Of a stretch of 64,000 nucleotides of DNA, positions 26,697-35,043 are shown piece by piece; the first letter of the stretch is position 1, and the number at the start of each line of letters is the position of its first letter. The stretch covers positions 2,108,001 to 2,172,000 of the forward strand of contig NZ_JAGKSR010000001.1 in the NCBI RefSeq assembly GCF_017939615.1, in the 5' to 3' direction. Position numbers and translations under genes: made by a program. The DNA is from Microbacterium sp. BLY (GTDB lineage Bacteria > Actinomycetota > Actinomycetes > Actinomycetales > Microbacteriaceae). The notes under the pieces are model-generated. The model worked only from the letters and a program-made list of their open reading frames with translations, ran no database searches and had not been told where the DNA came from.

Positions 26697-27506
26697 TCAC
26701 TCGTCGGGGGTGGTCTCCGACCCACCGGCCTCCGTGACCGGCGCGGCGCGCAGTTCCTCGAGCGCTGCCGCCAGCTTTTCCGCGAGATAGCGGTGACCGT
26801 CGGTGGACGGATGCTTGCGCCCGACCTCCACGTCGATCACGGAGAGATAGTTGTCGTCGGTGATCCAGTCTCGCTCGATCGGGGAGATGTACCACCAGCC
26901 GCGGGCCGAGGCGAGAGCCGCGAGGTCCCGGTCGATGCGGGCGGTCTGGTCGCCGAGCGGAAGCTCGTGCGGCGCGGGGCCGAGCACGACGATCGCGGCC
27001 TTCGGGTAGAGCGCCGTTAGTGCGTCCCACGCGGCGGTGACGGCGTCACGGTAGCCGGCCTCGCCCTGCGCACGGTCGTTGATGGAGCCCTGGATGATGA
27101 CGAGGTCCGGATCGAGGGCCGGGTCCAGTGCCGCGATGCGCTCGCCGAAGGTGGGGCCGTCGATACCGGGCTTGAGGTAGCCGCTGCCCCGGACGCCGTC
27201 CACGATGGTCGTGCCGTGGAGGAGGTCGGCCAGGACGTACGCATAGCCGAGCGTGGGCTCGGATGCGGCTGAGCCGTAAGTCCAGGAATCGCCGAAGACG
27301 AGGACGGTCGGCTCGTCGGGGAGTGCGAGGGGTGCGGGGGCGATCACCGCGACGGAGTCGTCACCGGCGGCGGCGCCGACCGGGAGGGACGACGGCGCCG
27401 GAACCCAGGGCCGCCAGACTCCCAGAACGCCCGCGGCGACGGCGACGAGGAGGGCGGCGGCGACGCCCGCGATGCGCAGTCGACGAGAGGCGGCGGGGGC
27501 GTTCAT
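26697..27506 (-). CDS. secreted or anchored SGNH/GDSL hydrolase
   Basis: A 269-residue protein with an N-terminal signal/anchor helix (RLRIAGVAAALLVAVAAGVLGV) and an SGNH esterase fold. Block I is VFGDSWTYGSAA (nucleophile Ser), block II Gly lies in VDGVRGSGYLKPG, block III Asn in IIQGSINDRAQG, and block V the DxxH-type HPSTDGHRYLAEKLA. It probably deacylates an extracellular ester such as a cell-wall or glycolipid acetyl group; substrate unknown. It is divergent from argS, with 93 bases between the starts, and is followed by the tRNA gene. Confidence 0.82.
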   Translation of the reverse strand: MNAPAASRRLRIAGVAAALLVAVAAGVLGVWRPWVPAPSSLPVGAAAGDDSVAVIAPAPLALPDEPTVLVFGDSWTYGSAASEPTLGYAYVLADLLHGTTIVDGVRGSGYLKPGIDGPTFGERIAALDPALDPDLVIIQGSINDRAQGEAGYRDAVTAAWDALTALYPKAAIVVLGPAPHELPLGDQTARIDRDLAALASARGWWYISPIERDWITDDNYLSVIDVEVGRKHPSTDGHRYLAEKLAAALEELRAAPVTEAGGSETTPDE

Positions 27507-27584
27507 GGTGTGAGAGTAGATCACGGACGACGGATCGCAAACTCCGCGGCACGCGGGGCGACGGGGTGGGCCCGCGCGCCCCCG

Positions 27585-27590
27585 TAAACT
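27585..27590 (+). promoter_or_regulatory. -10 box of argS, probably leaderless
   Basis: TAAACT lies 9 bases before the argS ATG (27600), with no Shine-Dalgarno between, so transcription should start at or next to the start codon. No clear -35 was seen. Confidence 0.5.
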
Positions 27591-27599
27591 GGGGGATCT

Positions 27600-29264
27600 A
27601 TGAATCCTGAAACGCTCGCCCACGCCCTCCTCGCCGTCCTCGCTCCCATCGCCGAGGAACGACGTCCGGGCGAGCCGTTCGACCTCTCCGCCGCCGACAT
27701 CGTGCTCGAGCGTCCGCGCAACCGCGACCACGGCGACTGGGCCTCGAACATCGCCATGCGCCTGGCCAAGCCCTTCGGCACGAACCCGCGCGAGCTCGCC
27801 CAGCAGATCGCCGACGGACTGGCTGATGTGGACGGCATCGCGAGCGTGGAGGTCGCGGGCCCCGGGTTCCTCAACATCCGTCTCGACGCGGCGGCCGCCG
27901 GTGCGCTCGCGAAGGTCATCGTCGACGCCGGTCCCGCGTACGGGACGAACTCCTCGCAGGAGGGCGTCAGCGTGAACGTCGAGTTCGTCTCGGCCAACCC
28001 CACCGGCCCGCTGCACATCGCGCACACGCGCTGGGCGGCCCTCGGTGACGCGATCGTCCGCCTGCTCCTCGCGAGCGGTGCCCACGCGGTGCGCGAGTAC
28101 TACATCAACGACGCGGGTGTGCAGATGGACCGCTTCGCCGCCTCCGTCCTGGCGGCGGCCAAGGGGGAGCCCACGCCGGAGGGCGGCTACCCGGGGCAGT
28201 ACATCGCGACGCTCGCCGGACGCGTGCTCGAGGCCCGCCCCGACCTGCTCGACCTCCCGGAGGAGGAGCAGCTCACGGTGGCCCGCGAGCTCGGCTACGA
28301 GTACCAGCTCGCCGAGATCAAGAACTCCCTCGAGCGCTTCAACGTGCCGTTCGACGTGTGGTTCTCCGAGCGCACCCTCCACGCGAAGGACGCCTCGGGT
28401 ACCAGCCTCATCGACCACGCCGTCGATCGTCTGCGCGAACAGGGCCACGTGTTCGACGAGGACGGCGCCGTCTGGGTGCGCACGACCGACTTCGGCGACG
28501 ACAAGGACCGCGTGATCCGTCGCTCCAACGGCGAGTACACGTACTTCGCCGCCGACGCCGCCTACTACCTGAACAAGGGCGACCGCGGCTTCCGCGACAA
28601 GATCTACCTGCTCGGCGCCGACCACCACGGCTACGTGCACCGTCTCAAGGCGGTCGCGGGGGCGGCAGGCGACGACCCCGCGACGAACATCCAGGTGCTG
28701 ATCGGACAGATGGTGTCGATCAACGGCGCCCGCCTCAGCAAGCGCGCCGGCAACATCATCGAGATGGACGACCTGCTGGACTGGCTCGGCACGGACGCGC
28801 TGCGCTACTCGCTGGAGCGCTCACCCGCCGATTCTCCGCTCGACCTCGATCCCGAGCTGCTGCAGAAGCGCACCAACGACAACCCCGTGTTCTATGTGCA
28901 GTACGCGCATGCCCGCACGCACAACGTCGCTCGCAACGCCGCCGACTCCGGCATCGACCGGTCGGTCTTCGCTCCGGAGACGCTCACGCATGAGACCGAG
29001 GCGGCGCTGCTGGGGGCGCTCCAGGAGTTCCCCCGCATCGTGGCCTTCGCCGCCGAGGTGCGCGAGCCGCATCGCGTCGCCCGCTACCTCGAGGAGCTCG
29101 CCGGGCTCTACCACCGCTGGTACGACAACTGCCGGGTGATCCCGCTGAGCGACGCGCCGGTCGAGGACGTGCATCGCACGCGCCTGTGGCTCAACGACGC
29201 CGCCGGTCAGGTCTTCCGCAACGGGCTCGACCTGCTCGGCGTCTCCGCGCCCGAGCGCATGTAG
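27600..29264 (+). CDS. argS: arginyl-tRNA synthetase
   Basis: A 554-residue class I aminoacyl-tRNA synthetase charging tRNA-Arg in the cytosol. It has the Add1-like N-terminal domain, the HIGH variant HIAH at residues 139-142 (ANPTGPLHIAHTRWAALGD), LGADHHGYVHRLKA, the KMSKS-equivalent ARLSKRAGN, and the C-terminal anticodon-binding region ending YDNCRVIPLSD. Length is typical. It is followed 8 bases later by the DUF2993 gene and lies about 900 bases from a tRNA-Arg gene, a loose functional pairing. Confidence 0.96.
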   Translation: MNPETLAHALLAVLAPIAEERRPGEPFDLSAADIVLERPRNRDHGDWASNIAMRLAKPFGTNPRELAQQIADGLADVDGIASVEVAGPGFLNIRLDAAAAGALAKVIVDAGPAYGTNSSQEGVSVNVEFVSANPTGPLHIAHTRWAALGDAIVRLLLASGAHAVREYYINDAGVQMDRFAASVLAAAKGEPTPEGGYPGQYIATLAGRVLEARPDLLDLPEEEQLTVARELGYEYQLAEIKNSLERFNVPFDVWFSERTLHAKDASGTSLIDHAVDRLREQGHVFDEDGAVWVRTTDFGDDKDRVIRRSNGEYTYFAADAAYYLNKGDRGFRDKIYLLGADHHGYVHRLKAVAGAAGDDPATNIQVLIGQMVSINGARLSKRAGNIIEMDDLLDWLGTDALRYSLERSPADSPLDLDPELLQKRTNDNPVFYVQYAHARTHNVARNAADSGIDRSVFAPETLTHETEAALLGALQEFPRIVAFAAEVREPHRVARYLEELAGLYHRWYDNCRVIPLSDAPVEDVHRTRLWLNDAAGQVFRNGLDLLGVSAPERM

Positions 29265-29272
29265 GGAGCGCC

Positions 29273-30118
29273 ATGAGCGACGACAACCGCACGCTGCCGT
29301 ACCCGGAGCCCTCGGACGAGCATCCGACGCTCGTCATCCCCGGCTCCAGGGACGACCGGGGTGATACCGGTGCGACGCGTCGTCGTCGGTGGCCCTGGGT
29401 GGTGCTCATCGTCGTGGTCGTGCTCGCGGCGCTCGTGGTGGCGGCGGAGTTCGTCGCCCGCGCGGTGCTCCCCGGCGCCGTCCGATCGATCGTGATCGAG
29501 CAGCTCGACCTCCCCGCCGATCAGCAGCTCGACGTCGAGACCGAGGGGCTTCTGGTCCCGCAGCTCGTCGCCGGACGCCTGGACACCCTGCGACTGTCGA
29601 CCGATGCCATCACCTTGGAGGGCATCACGGGAGCGGCGGACGTCACGGCGACGGGCGTGCCGCTGCGGGGCGGAGACCTCGACGGCGCGGACGGCACCAT
29701 CCGCATCGATCAGGAACAGTTCACCGCTCTGCTCTCCGATACCGACCTCCCGGTGGAGACGGTCGAGTTCGCGGCGCCGAACGCGACGCTCGCCGGCTCG
29801 TTCGACGTGCTCGGCACTGCGGTGCCGGTGTCGGTGACCCTCACTCCCGGGGCCGTCGACGGTGATCTCGAACTCACGCCGGTAGCGGCGAGCATCGGCG
29901 GCGTGGACATCGATCTGGACCGGGTCGGGTCGTCCCTCGGCTCCCTCGGTGCCGGGATCACGGAGCCGCGGCGCGTGTGCATCGCGGACCAGCTCCCTGC
30001 CGGTCTCACGCTGACAGGCGTGGAGATCGTCGACGGTGAGGCCGTGATCGACATCGACGTGAACGGCGCGATCGTCACCGACGAGTCGCTCCAGGAGAAG
30101 GGCACCTGCGACCGCTGA
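29273..30118 (+). CDS. DUF2993 (LmeA-like) membrane-anchored protein
   Basis: A 281-residue protein. A short cytosolic tail with RRRRWPW leads into one transmembrane helix (VVLIVVVVLAALVVAAEFVA), then a ~220-residue extracytoplasmic domain with alternating strands and helices (LPADQQLDVETEGLLVPQLV...), the pattern of DUF2993 proteins. Mycobacterial LmeA of this family affects lipomannan elongation and binds lipids, so a lipid-binding envelope role is likely but unproven here. The ATG at 29273 has AGGGAG 5 bases upstream; it sits 8 bases past argS and is probably in its operon. Confidence 0.75.
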   Translation: MSDDNRTLPYPEPSDEHPTLVIPGSRDDRGDTGATRRRRWPWVVLIVVVVLAALVVAAEFVARAVLPGAVRSIVIEQLDLPADQQLDVETEGLLVPQLVAGRLDTLRLSTDAITLEGITGAADVTATGVPLRGGDLDGADGTIRIDQEQFTALLSDTDLPVETVEFAAPNATLAGSFDVLGTAVPVSVTLTPGAVDGDLELTPVAASIGGVDIDLDRVGSSLGSLGAGITEPRRVCIADQLPAGLTLTGVEIVDGEAVIDIDVNGAIVTDESLQEKGTCDR

Positions 30119-30141
30119 CCGCTCCGCCCCGGGTCAGGCGG
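30112..30141. terminator. weak bidirectional hairpin between convergent genes
   Basis: CCGC-TGACC at 30112-30120 pairs with GGTCAGGCGG at 30132-30141 with one bulge. It spans both stop codons of the converging DUF2993 and hydrolase genes. Confidence 0.35.
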
Positions 30142-30868
30142 ACAGGCTCTCTTCCAGACGGGCGGCGAGCGCGGCGGGCTGCTGCAGCGGAATGCCGTGT
30201 CCGCACTCCGCGACCACGTCGAGGGTCGCCCGCGGATGCACGCGACTGAGCAGTTCGGCGGAACGGTGCATGAGCGGCTTCTCGTTCGCGCCGACGAGCA
30301 CCAGAGCGGAGCCGGGGTGCGCGCGCCACGCCGGCGGGGTCGTGAACCGTAGATTCTCCCCGACCGCGCGCAGCAGCGTCGTGCGGGAGAGGGCGGCGGA
30401 GGTCTCCAGATACCGAGGGAGCAGCTCGTCGGGGATGAACAGCTCGCGCGCCTGGAGACGGGCGAAGCGCGGGTTCCTCGCGAGTCCGGCGGTCAGGCGG
30501 AGCAGGGCGAGGGTGGGACCGGCGGCGCGCATCGGCTCCGCCTGGGCGCTGATGACGACGGCGTCGCCGACGAGATCCGGGCGCCGGGCGGCGAGCAGCA
30601 CGGCGAGTTGCGCGCCCAGGGAGAACCCGACGACGGTGGCTGCTTCCCCTTCCTGCTCCAGGAGGGCGACGAGCCCCGCCACCGTCTCCTCGTGGGACAC
30701 GTAGTCCGCCGTCGCGCTGCGACCGTGGCCGGGAAGGTCGGGGATGATGATGCGCCGTGCCGGGTCGAGGTGACGACGCATCGGGTCCCACATCCACCCG
30801 GCGACGCCGCCGCCGTGCAGAAGCAGCAGAGGACGGGTCCCCGGGGAGCCGAAAGTCTCGTGATGCAT
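30134..30868 (-). CDS. alpha/beta hydrolase
   Basis: A 244-residue hydrolase. The oxyanion-hole segment is LLLLHGGGVAGWMWD, the nucleophile elbow GFSLGAQ (Ser near residue 101), an Asp probably in the VLVGANEKPLM region, and the His in ECGHGIPLQQP. It acts in the cytosol on an unknown ester, lactone or similar substrate. Start ATG 30868 is 1 base after the TetR stop (TGACATG). Third gene of a hydrolase-TetR-hydrolase unit. Confidence 0.82.
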   Translation of the reverse strand: MHHETFGSPGTRPLLLLHGGGVAGWMWDPMRRHLDPARRIIIPDLPGHGRSATADYVSHEETVAGLVALLEQEGEAATVVGFSLGAQLAVLLAARRPDLVGDAVVISAQAEPMRAAGPTLALLRLTAGLARNPRFARLQARELFIPDELLPRYLETSAALSRTTLLRAVGENLRFTTPPAWRAHPGSALVLVGANEKPLMHRSAELLSRVHPRATLDVVAECGHGIPLQQPAALAARLEESLSA

Positions 30869-30869
30869 G

Positions 30870-31451
30870 TCACTCCGTCTCGAAGGTCGCGGCCATGCGG
30901 CCGATGGTGTCGATGGCGCTCTCCAAGCGAGCGGCATCCAGGGGGCCCAGGACGGAGGCGGCGGAGAGCAGCCCGATTGTCGCGCTGGACAGCGCCAGAG
31001 CCAGGCCTTCGGGGTCGACGTCGCGCCGGATGCGTCCGCGTTCCTGCAGATCGCGGATCGTGGCGACGACGCGCGCATGCCGCGCTCGGTACCGGGCGGG
31101 CGGCTGTGCGGACACCCGCGCGCCCAGCACGCCCGCGTCGTCGAGGAACGCCGCGGTCATGAGGTCGTCGTCGAGCAGCGCCACCGCCGTCGCGCGGTAG
31201 AGGGTGCTGAGCGAGGGATCCACGCCCGCGAGCCGCGCGACGTCGTCCGCGAGCCGCGCGGCGCCGCGTTCGAGCAGGGCGTCGAGGATGTCCTGCTTCG
31301 CCGCGAACTCCCGGTACACCGCGCCTTTGCCGATGCCGGCACCGTGCGCGATCGCCGCAACGCTCATCGCGTCGAACCCGGCCGTCAGGACGAGGTGCTC
31401 CGCCGCGTCCAGGATGCGGCGTCGGCGGTCCGGCACGAGCGGCCTAGGCAT
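30870..31451 (-). CDS. TetR-family transcriptional regulator
   Basis: A 193-residue repressor. The N-terminal helix-turn-helix is RRRRILDAAEHLVLTAGFDAMSVAAIAHGAGIGKGAVYREFAAKQD, and the C-terminal part is the variable ligand-binding helical domain. The ATG at 31451 overlaps the 3' end of the upstream hydrolase gene by 8 bases. Sitting between two alpha/beta hydrolase genes in one transcript, it most likely autoregulates this unit in response to a hydrolase substrate. Confidence 0.88.
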   Translation of the reverse strand: MPRPLVPDRRRRILDAAEHLVLTAGFDAMSVAAIAHGAGIGKGAVYREFAAKQDILDALLERGAARLADDVARLAGVDPSLSTLYRATAVALLDDDLMTAAFLDDAGVLGARVSAQPPARYRARHARVVATIRDLQERGRIRRDVDPEGLALALSSATIGLLSAASVLGPLDAARLESAIDTIGRMAATFETE

Positions 31452-32331
31452 CGGACCCCCCGGCGAAGGCGTCGCGCAGCGCCGGGATGACGACGTCGGG
31501 GCGGTCGCGCTGCACCCAGTGGCCGGCACCGGGGACGACCACGAGCGTTCCGCAGGGCAGGGCCGCGGCCGCGTCCTGCGCTCGTCGCAGCGGGACCCCG
31601 GAGTCCCGGTCGCCGTGCACGAGGAGCACGGGGGTGCGGATCTCGGCGAGCCGATCGCGGTAGTCCGTCCGGAGCCGCATCGGCCGTACCTGGTCGCGCT
31701 GCCACTCTCCGAACGTGCGGAGTCCCTGACCGGTCGTCGCTTCGTCGAGCACCGCGTCCACGAGAGCGGGCGTGCGTGCCGCGGGGGAGCGCACCAGATC
31801 CCGGAGCCCGCGCTCCATCGCCCTCCGGTCACGGCCGTATGCGCGCGTCATCGCCCCGAGCAGGCCGGACCGTAGGAGCAGGAAGGTGGACAGATGGGCG
31901 ACGGCGCTGAACGGACCGTCGGTCAGACGCGGCATCAGACCGTAGCTTCCGAGGAGGGCGGCGGACCGCACCCCTTCCGGACGATCCAGGAGGTGGCCGA
32001 GCGTCATCCCCGCGCCGAGCGACAACCCGGCGATCGCATACTCGCGGAGACCGAGGGCCTCGACGACGTCGCCCACCCCCGCGACGAGGCACTCCTGCGT
32101 CAGAGGGTGCGTCGCGCGGGGACTGCGACCGAATCCGGGATGATCGGGGGCGAACACGCGGTGGCCCGCCGCGGCGAGCGCAGGCCCGACTTCTCCCCAG
32201 GAGAGGGCGGCGCTGTCGGCGCCTCCGCCGTGCAGGAGGAGCACCGGGACCCGGGTCTCCGCGGCGGGTCGCCACTCCAGCACCGACGCCTCCCCTCCGG
32301 GAAGGATCACGGTGCGACGATGCGCGGACAT
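31444..32331 (-). CDS. alpha/beta hydrolase
   Basis: A 295-residue alpha/beta hydrolase. The oxyanion segment is VLLLHGGGADSAALSW, the nucleophile elbow GLSLGAGM (Ser near residue 104), the acid probably in LLVHGDRDSGVP, and the His in PGAGHWVQRDRP. A lid of about 70 residues lies in the middle. It is related to the downstream hydrolase only by the fold. ATG 32331 has AGGGG about 5 bases upstream. It is the first gene of the unit; substrate unknown. Confidence 0.85.
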   Translation of the reverse strand: MSAHRRTVILPGGEASVLEWRPAAETRVPVLLLHGGGADSAALSWGEVGPALAAAGHRVFAPDHPGFGRSPRATHPLTQECLVAGVGDVVEALGLREYAIAGLSLGAGMTLGHLLDRPEGVRSAALLGSYGLMPRLTDGPFSAVAHLSTFLLLRSGLLGAMTRAYGRDRRAMERGLRDLVRSPAARTPALVDAVLDEATTGQGLRTFGEWQRDQVRPMRLRTDYRDRLAEIRTPVLLVHGDRDSGVPLRRAQDAAAALPCGTLVVVPGAGHWVQRDRPDVVIPALRDAFAGGSDA

Positions 32332-32382
32332 GCATCCCCTCTCGTTGTGACCACCGTAGCGGATTCGGTCACTACGAGGGCG

Positions 32383-33456
32383 TCACGACTTCTCGGGGGT
32401 GCCGTTCTCCTCGGCCGCCGCGCGCTGCGCCTCGCGCAGCTCGGCGGTCGCGACCTTCACGTCGACCTCGGCGCGTTGCAGACGCCGCTGGACGAACGTC
32501 CGCGCCCCGAACCGTTCGTGCAGACGGTCGCCGCGCTCCTCCTCGGCCGTGACGATGTAGGCGCACGCGACGAGGATCACCTGGGTGGACAGCTGCAGCC
32601 AGATCAGCAGGGCGAGCAGCGAGGCGAACGAGGCCAGGAGCGGGTTGCTCGTGGCGCCCCCGACGAAGAGGCCCGAGAGCTGCTGCAGCACGATCAGGCC
32701 GAACGCGCCGAGGAGCGCTCCGGTCCACAGCGAGCGGGCGGAGGGGCGCACCCCGGAGAGCAGCAGGAAGGCGCCGACGATGAGGGCGGCGTCGAGGGCG
32801 AAGACCACCAGCAGGGAGAGCACCCGCACGCTCCATGCGAGCAGCGGGGAGTCCGACGGCACACCGAGCAGGTCGCCGATCCAGGTCACACCGAGCTGTC
32901 CGATGAACGTGACCCCGGCGGCGAGCACGAAGGCGAGCCCGATGCCCAGACCCAGGAGGAGGTTGCGGATGATGACCCAGATCCACAGGATGTCGGCCTG
33001 GATCGTCCCGGCGATCGTGCGGATGGCAGTACGGAGCGAGCCGATGGCACCGAGAGCTGACCCCAGCAGCGCGACGAGGGAGATGATGCCGGCGATCGAG
33101 AACGAGGCCGGCGACCGAAGGTCTTCGGTATTGATGACACCGCCGTCCCCGATGAGGCCGGGGACGGCCGACTGCACCGCGTCGACGATCGCCCGCCAGG
33201 CGTCGGGATTGCCCGAGAGCCAGAGGGCGGCGAGCGAGAACCCGAGGAGGACGCCGGCGAACACGCTGAACAGCGCGCGGTAGGTGACGCTGTCGGCGAG
33301 CATCGGACCGCGGCGTTCGGAATAGAGCAGCACGGCGCGGACAGGCCGCCGGGCCAGCGCCCAGGCGATCGCCGGTCCCGTGATGCGGGCGACGAGTCCG
33401 GGGCGCGACGGGGCCTCGGGACGGTTGTCGGTGTCTCGGGTGTCGGTGTCTGCCAC
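32383..33456 (-). CDS. YihY/virulence factor BrkB family membrane protein
   Basis: A 357-residue protein with six to seven helices. The N-terminal region has LADSVTYRALFSVFAGVLLGFS, resembling the YihY/BrkB motif. Later helices include IIRNLLLGLGIGLAFVLAAG and SFASLLALLIWLQLSTQVILVACAY. The C-terminal ~45 residues form a basic/acidic coil (VQRRLQRAEVDVKVATAELR). The family was once called ribonuclease BN in error. Function remains unclear, perhaps export or envelope integrity. The gene is divergent from lysA and stands alone. Confidence 0.82.
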   Translation of the reverse strand: MADTDTRDTDNRPEAPSRPGLVARITGPAIAWALARRPVRAVLLYSERRGPMLADSVTYRALFSVFAGVLLGFSLAALWLSGNPDAWRAIVDAVQSAVPGLIGDGGVINTEDLRSPASFSIAGIISLVALLGSALGAIGSLRTAIRTIAGTIQADILWIWVIIRNLLLGLGIGLAFVLAAGVTFIGQLGVTWIGDLLGVPSDSPLLAWSVRVLSLLVVFALDAALIVGAFLLLSGVRPSARSLWTGALLGAFGLIVLQQLSGLFVGGATSNPLLASFASLLALLIWLQLSTQVILVACAYIVTAEEERGDRLHERFGARTFVQRRLQRAEVDVKVATAELREAQRAAAEENGTPEKS

Positions 33457-33542
33457 GCCCCCACCCTATGAGCCCCGGGGAGGGCGTCCACAGGGGGTTG
33501 ACGCGGCGTGTCACCATGACCAGGGCGATGCAGGGGGTGCCC

Positions 33543-33548
33543 TAGAAT
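33543..33548 (+). promoter_or_regulatory. possible -10 box of the lysA operon
   Basis: TAGAAT lies 55 bases before the lysA start, giving a short leader. A TTGACG at 33498-33503 is too far (39 bases) to be its -35. Confidence 0.35.
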
Positions 33549-33603
33549 CGGGGCAACTCGATGTGCGCCTCCCGCCCGAGATCCGTCCCACGATTGGTGT
33601 TCC

Positions 33604-35022
33604 GTGCTCGACTCTGCCGCCACGCTCGCTCCGGACTGGCTCGTCGTCCCCGACGACCCGAACGATCTCGCGGCCGGCGTCTGGCCGGCGTCGGCGGCAC
33701 GGGATGAGGACGGCGCTCTGGTGCTCGCCGGCGTGCCCGCACCGGAGCTGGTGCGCACCTACGGCACGCCGCTCCTCGTGCTCGACGAAGACGAGGTGCG
33801 CGGGCGCGCGAGGGCCTTCCGCGACGCGTTCGACCGTGCCGCCTCCGCGCATGGCACGACCGCGCAGGTGTACTACGCGGGGAAGGCGTTCCTGTGCACG
33901 ACGGTCGCACGCTGGGTCGTCGACGAGGGACTGCGCGTCGACGTATGCACAGGCGGCGAGCTCGAGGTGGCCCTCGCCGCGGGCGTGGCGCCCTCCTCGC
34001 TCGGCTTCCACGGCAACAACAAGTCGGTCGCCGAACTGGAACGAGCGGTCGCCGTCGGGGTCGGCACCATCGTCGTCGACAGTGCGATCGAGATCGAGCG
34101 GTTGGCGGCCATCACGGCGCGGACCGACACCGTGCAGCGCGTGATGGTCCGCGTGATCAGCGGTGTGCACGCGGAGACCCATGACTTCCTCGCCACGGCC
34201 CACGAGGACCAGAAGTTCGGTTTCCCGCTCGCCGAGGCGGAGGTCGCGGTCGCCCGGATCCGCGAGATCCCCGGTCTGGAGTTCGCCGGCCTGCACTGCC
34301 ACATCGGTTCCCAGATCTTCGGCGTCGCCGGATTCCGGGAATCCGCATCGCGCGTGCTCGAGCTGCACGCCGCGCTCCTCGCGCACGGCCCTGTGCCGCA
34401 GCTGAACCTCGGCGGCGGGTTCGGCATCGCCTACACCCGGGTCGACGACCCCACCCCGATCGACGACCTGGCCGGCGGGATCGTCGCCGCAGTCGCCGAG
34501 GGCTGCGAGGCGCGGGGGATCCCGGTGCCCGCGCTCTCGTTCGAGCCCGGCCGCGCGATCGTCGGCACGGCCGGCGTCACACTGTACGAGGTCGGCACGA
34601 CGAAGGACGTCACCGTCGCTTCGGGGGCGACCCGGCGCTACGTCAGCGTGGACGGCGGCATGAGCGACAACGCCCGCACCGCCCTCTACGGGGCCAGTTA
34701 CTCGGCCCGCCTCGCGTCGCGGACGGGCACGGGGGTGCCGCAGCTGAGCCGGGTGGTCGGCAAGCACTGCGAATCGGGTGACATCGTCGTCGATCACGAG
34801 TACCTTCCGGGCGATGTCACACCCGGCGACCTCCTCGCCGTCCCCGCCACGGGGGCGTACTGCGCGTCGCTCGCGAGCAACTACAACCACGTCCCGCGTC
34901 CGCCGATCGTGGCGGTCCGCGAGGGCCGCTCGCGGGTGATCGTCCGCGGCGAGACCGTCCACGACCTGCTGGCCCGCGACGCGGGCATCGACGGGGCGCA
35001 CGCCCCCGAGGGAGCACGATGA
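33604..35022 (+). CDS. lysA: diaminopimelate decarboxylase
   Basis: A 472-residue PLP enzyme that decarboxylates meso-diaminopimelate to L-lysine, the last step of lysine synthesis, in the cytosol. The PLP lysine is K94 in YYAGKAFLC. Other marks are GFHGNNKSV, FAGLHCHIGSQ, LNLGGGFGI, FEPGRAIVG and ALYGASYSA. The start is a GTG at 33604 with weak SD context. It opens the lysA-hom-thrB run, all aspartate-family amino acid genes. Confidence 0.95.
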   Translation: MLDSAATLAPDWLVVPDDPNDLAAGVWPASAARDEDGALVLAGVPAPELVRTYGTPLLVLDEDEVRGRARAFRDAFDRAASAHGTTAQVYYAGKAFLCTTVARWVVDEGLRVDVCTGGELEVALAAGVAPSSLGFHGNNKSVAELERAVAVGVGTIVVDSAIEIERLAAITARTDTVQRVMVRVISGVHAETHDFLATAHEDQKFGFPLAEAEVAVARIREIPGLEFAGLHCHIGSQIFGVAGFRESASRVLELHAALLAHGPVPQLNLGGGFGIAYTRVDDPTPIDDLAGGIVAAVAEGCEARGIPVPALSFEPGRAIVGTAGVTLYEVGTTKDVTVASGATRRYVSVDGGMSDNARTALYGASYSARLASRTGTGVPQLSRVVGKHCESGDIVVDHEYLPGDVTPGDLLAVPATGAYCASLASNYNHVPRPPIVAVREGRSRVIVRGETVHDLLARDAGIDGAHAPEGAR

Positions 35023-35043
35023 CCCACCTCCGAAGGAGCACCC

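Noticed and set aside
27507-28640. Minus-strand extension upstream of the SGNH hydrolase
   Set aside because: It lies antisense to argS. The signal-anchor helix begins at the ATG at 27506, so the extension is not coding.
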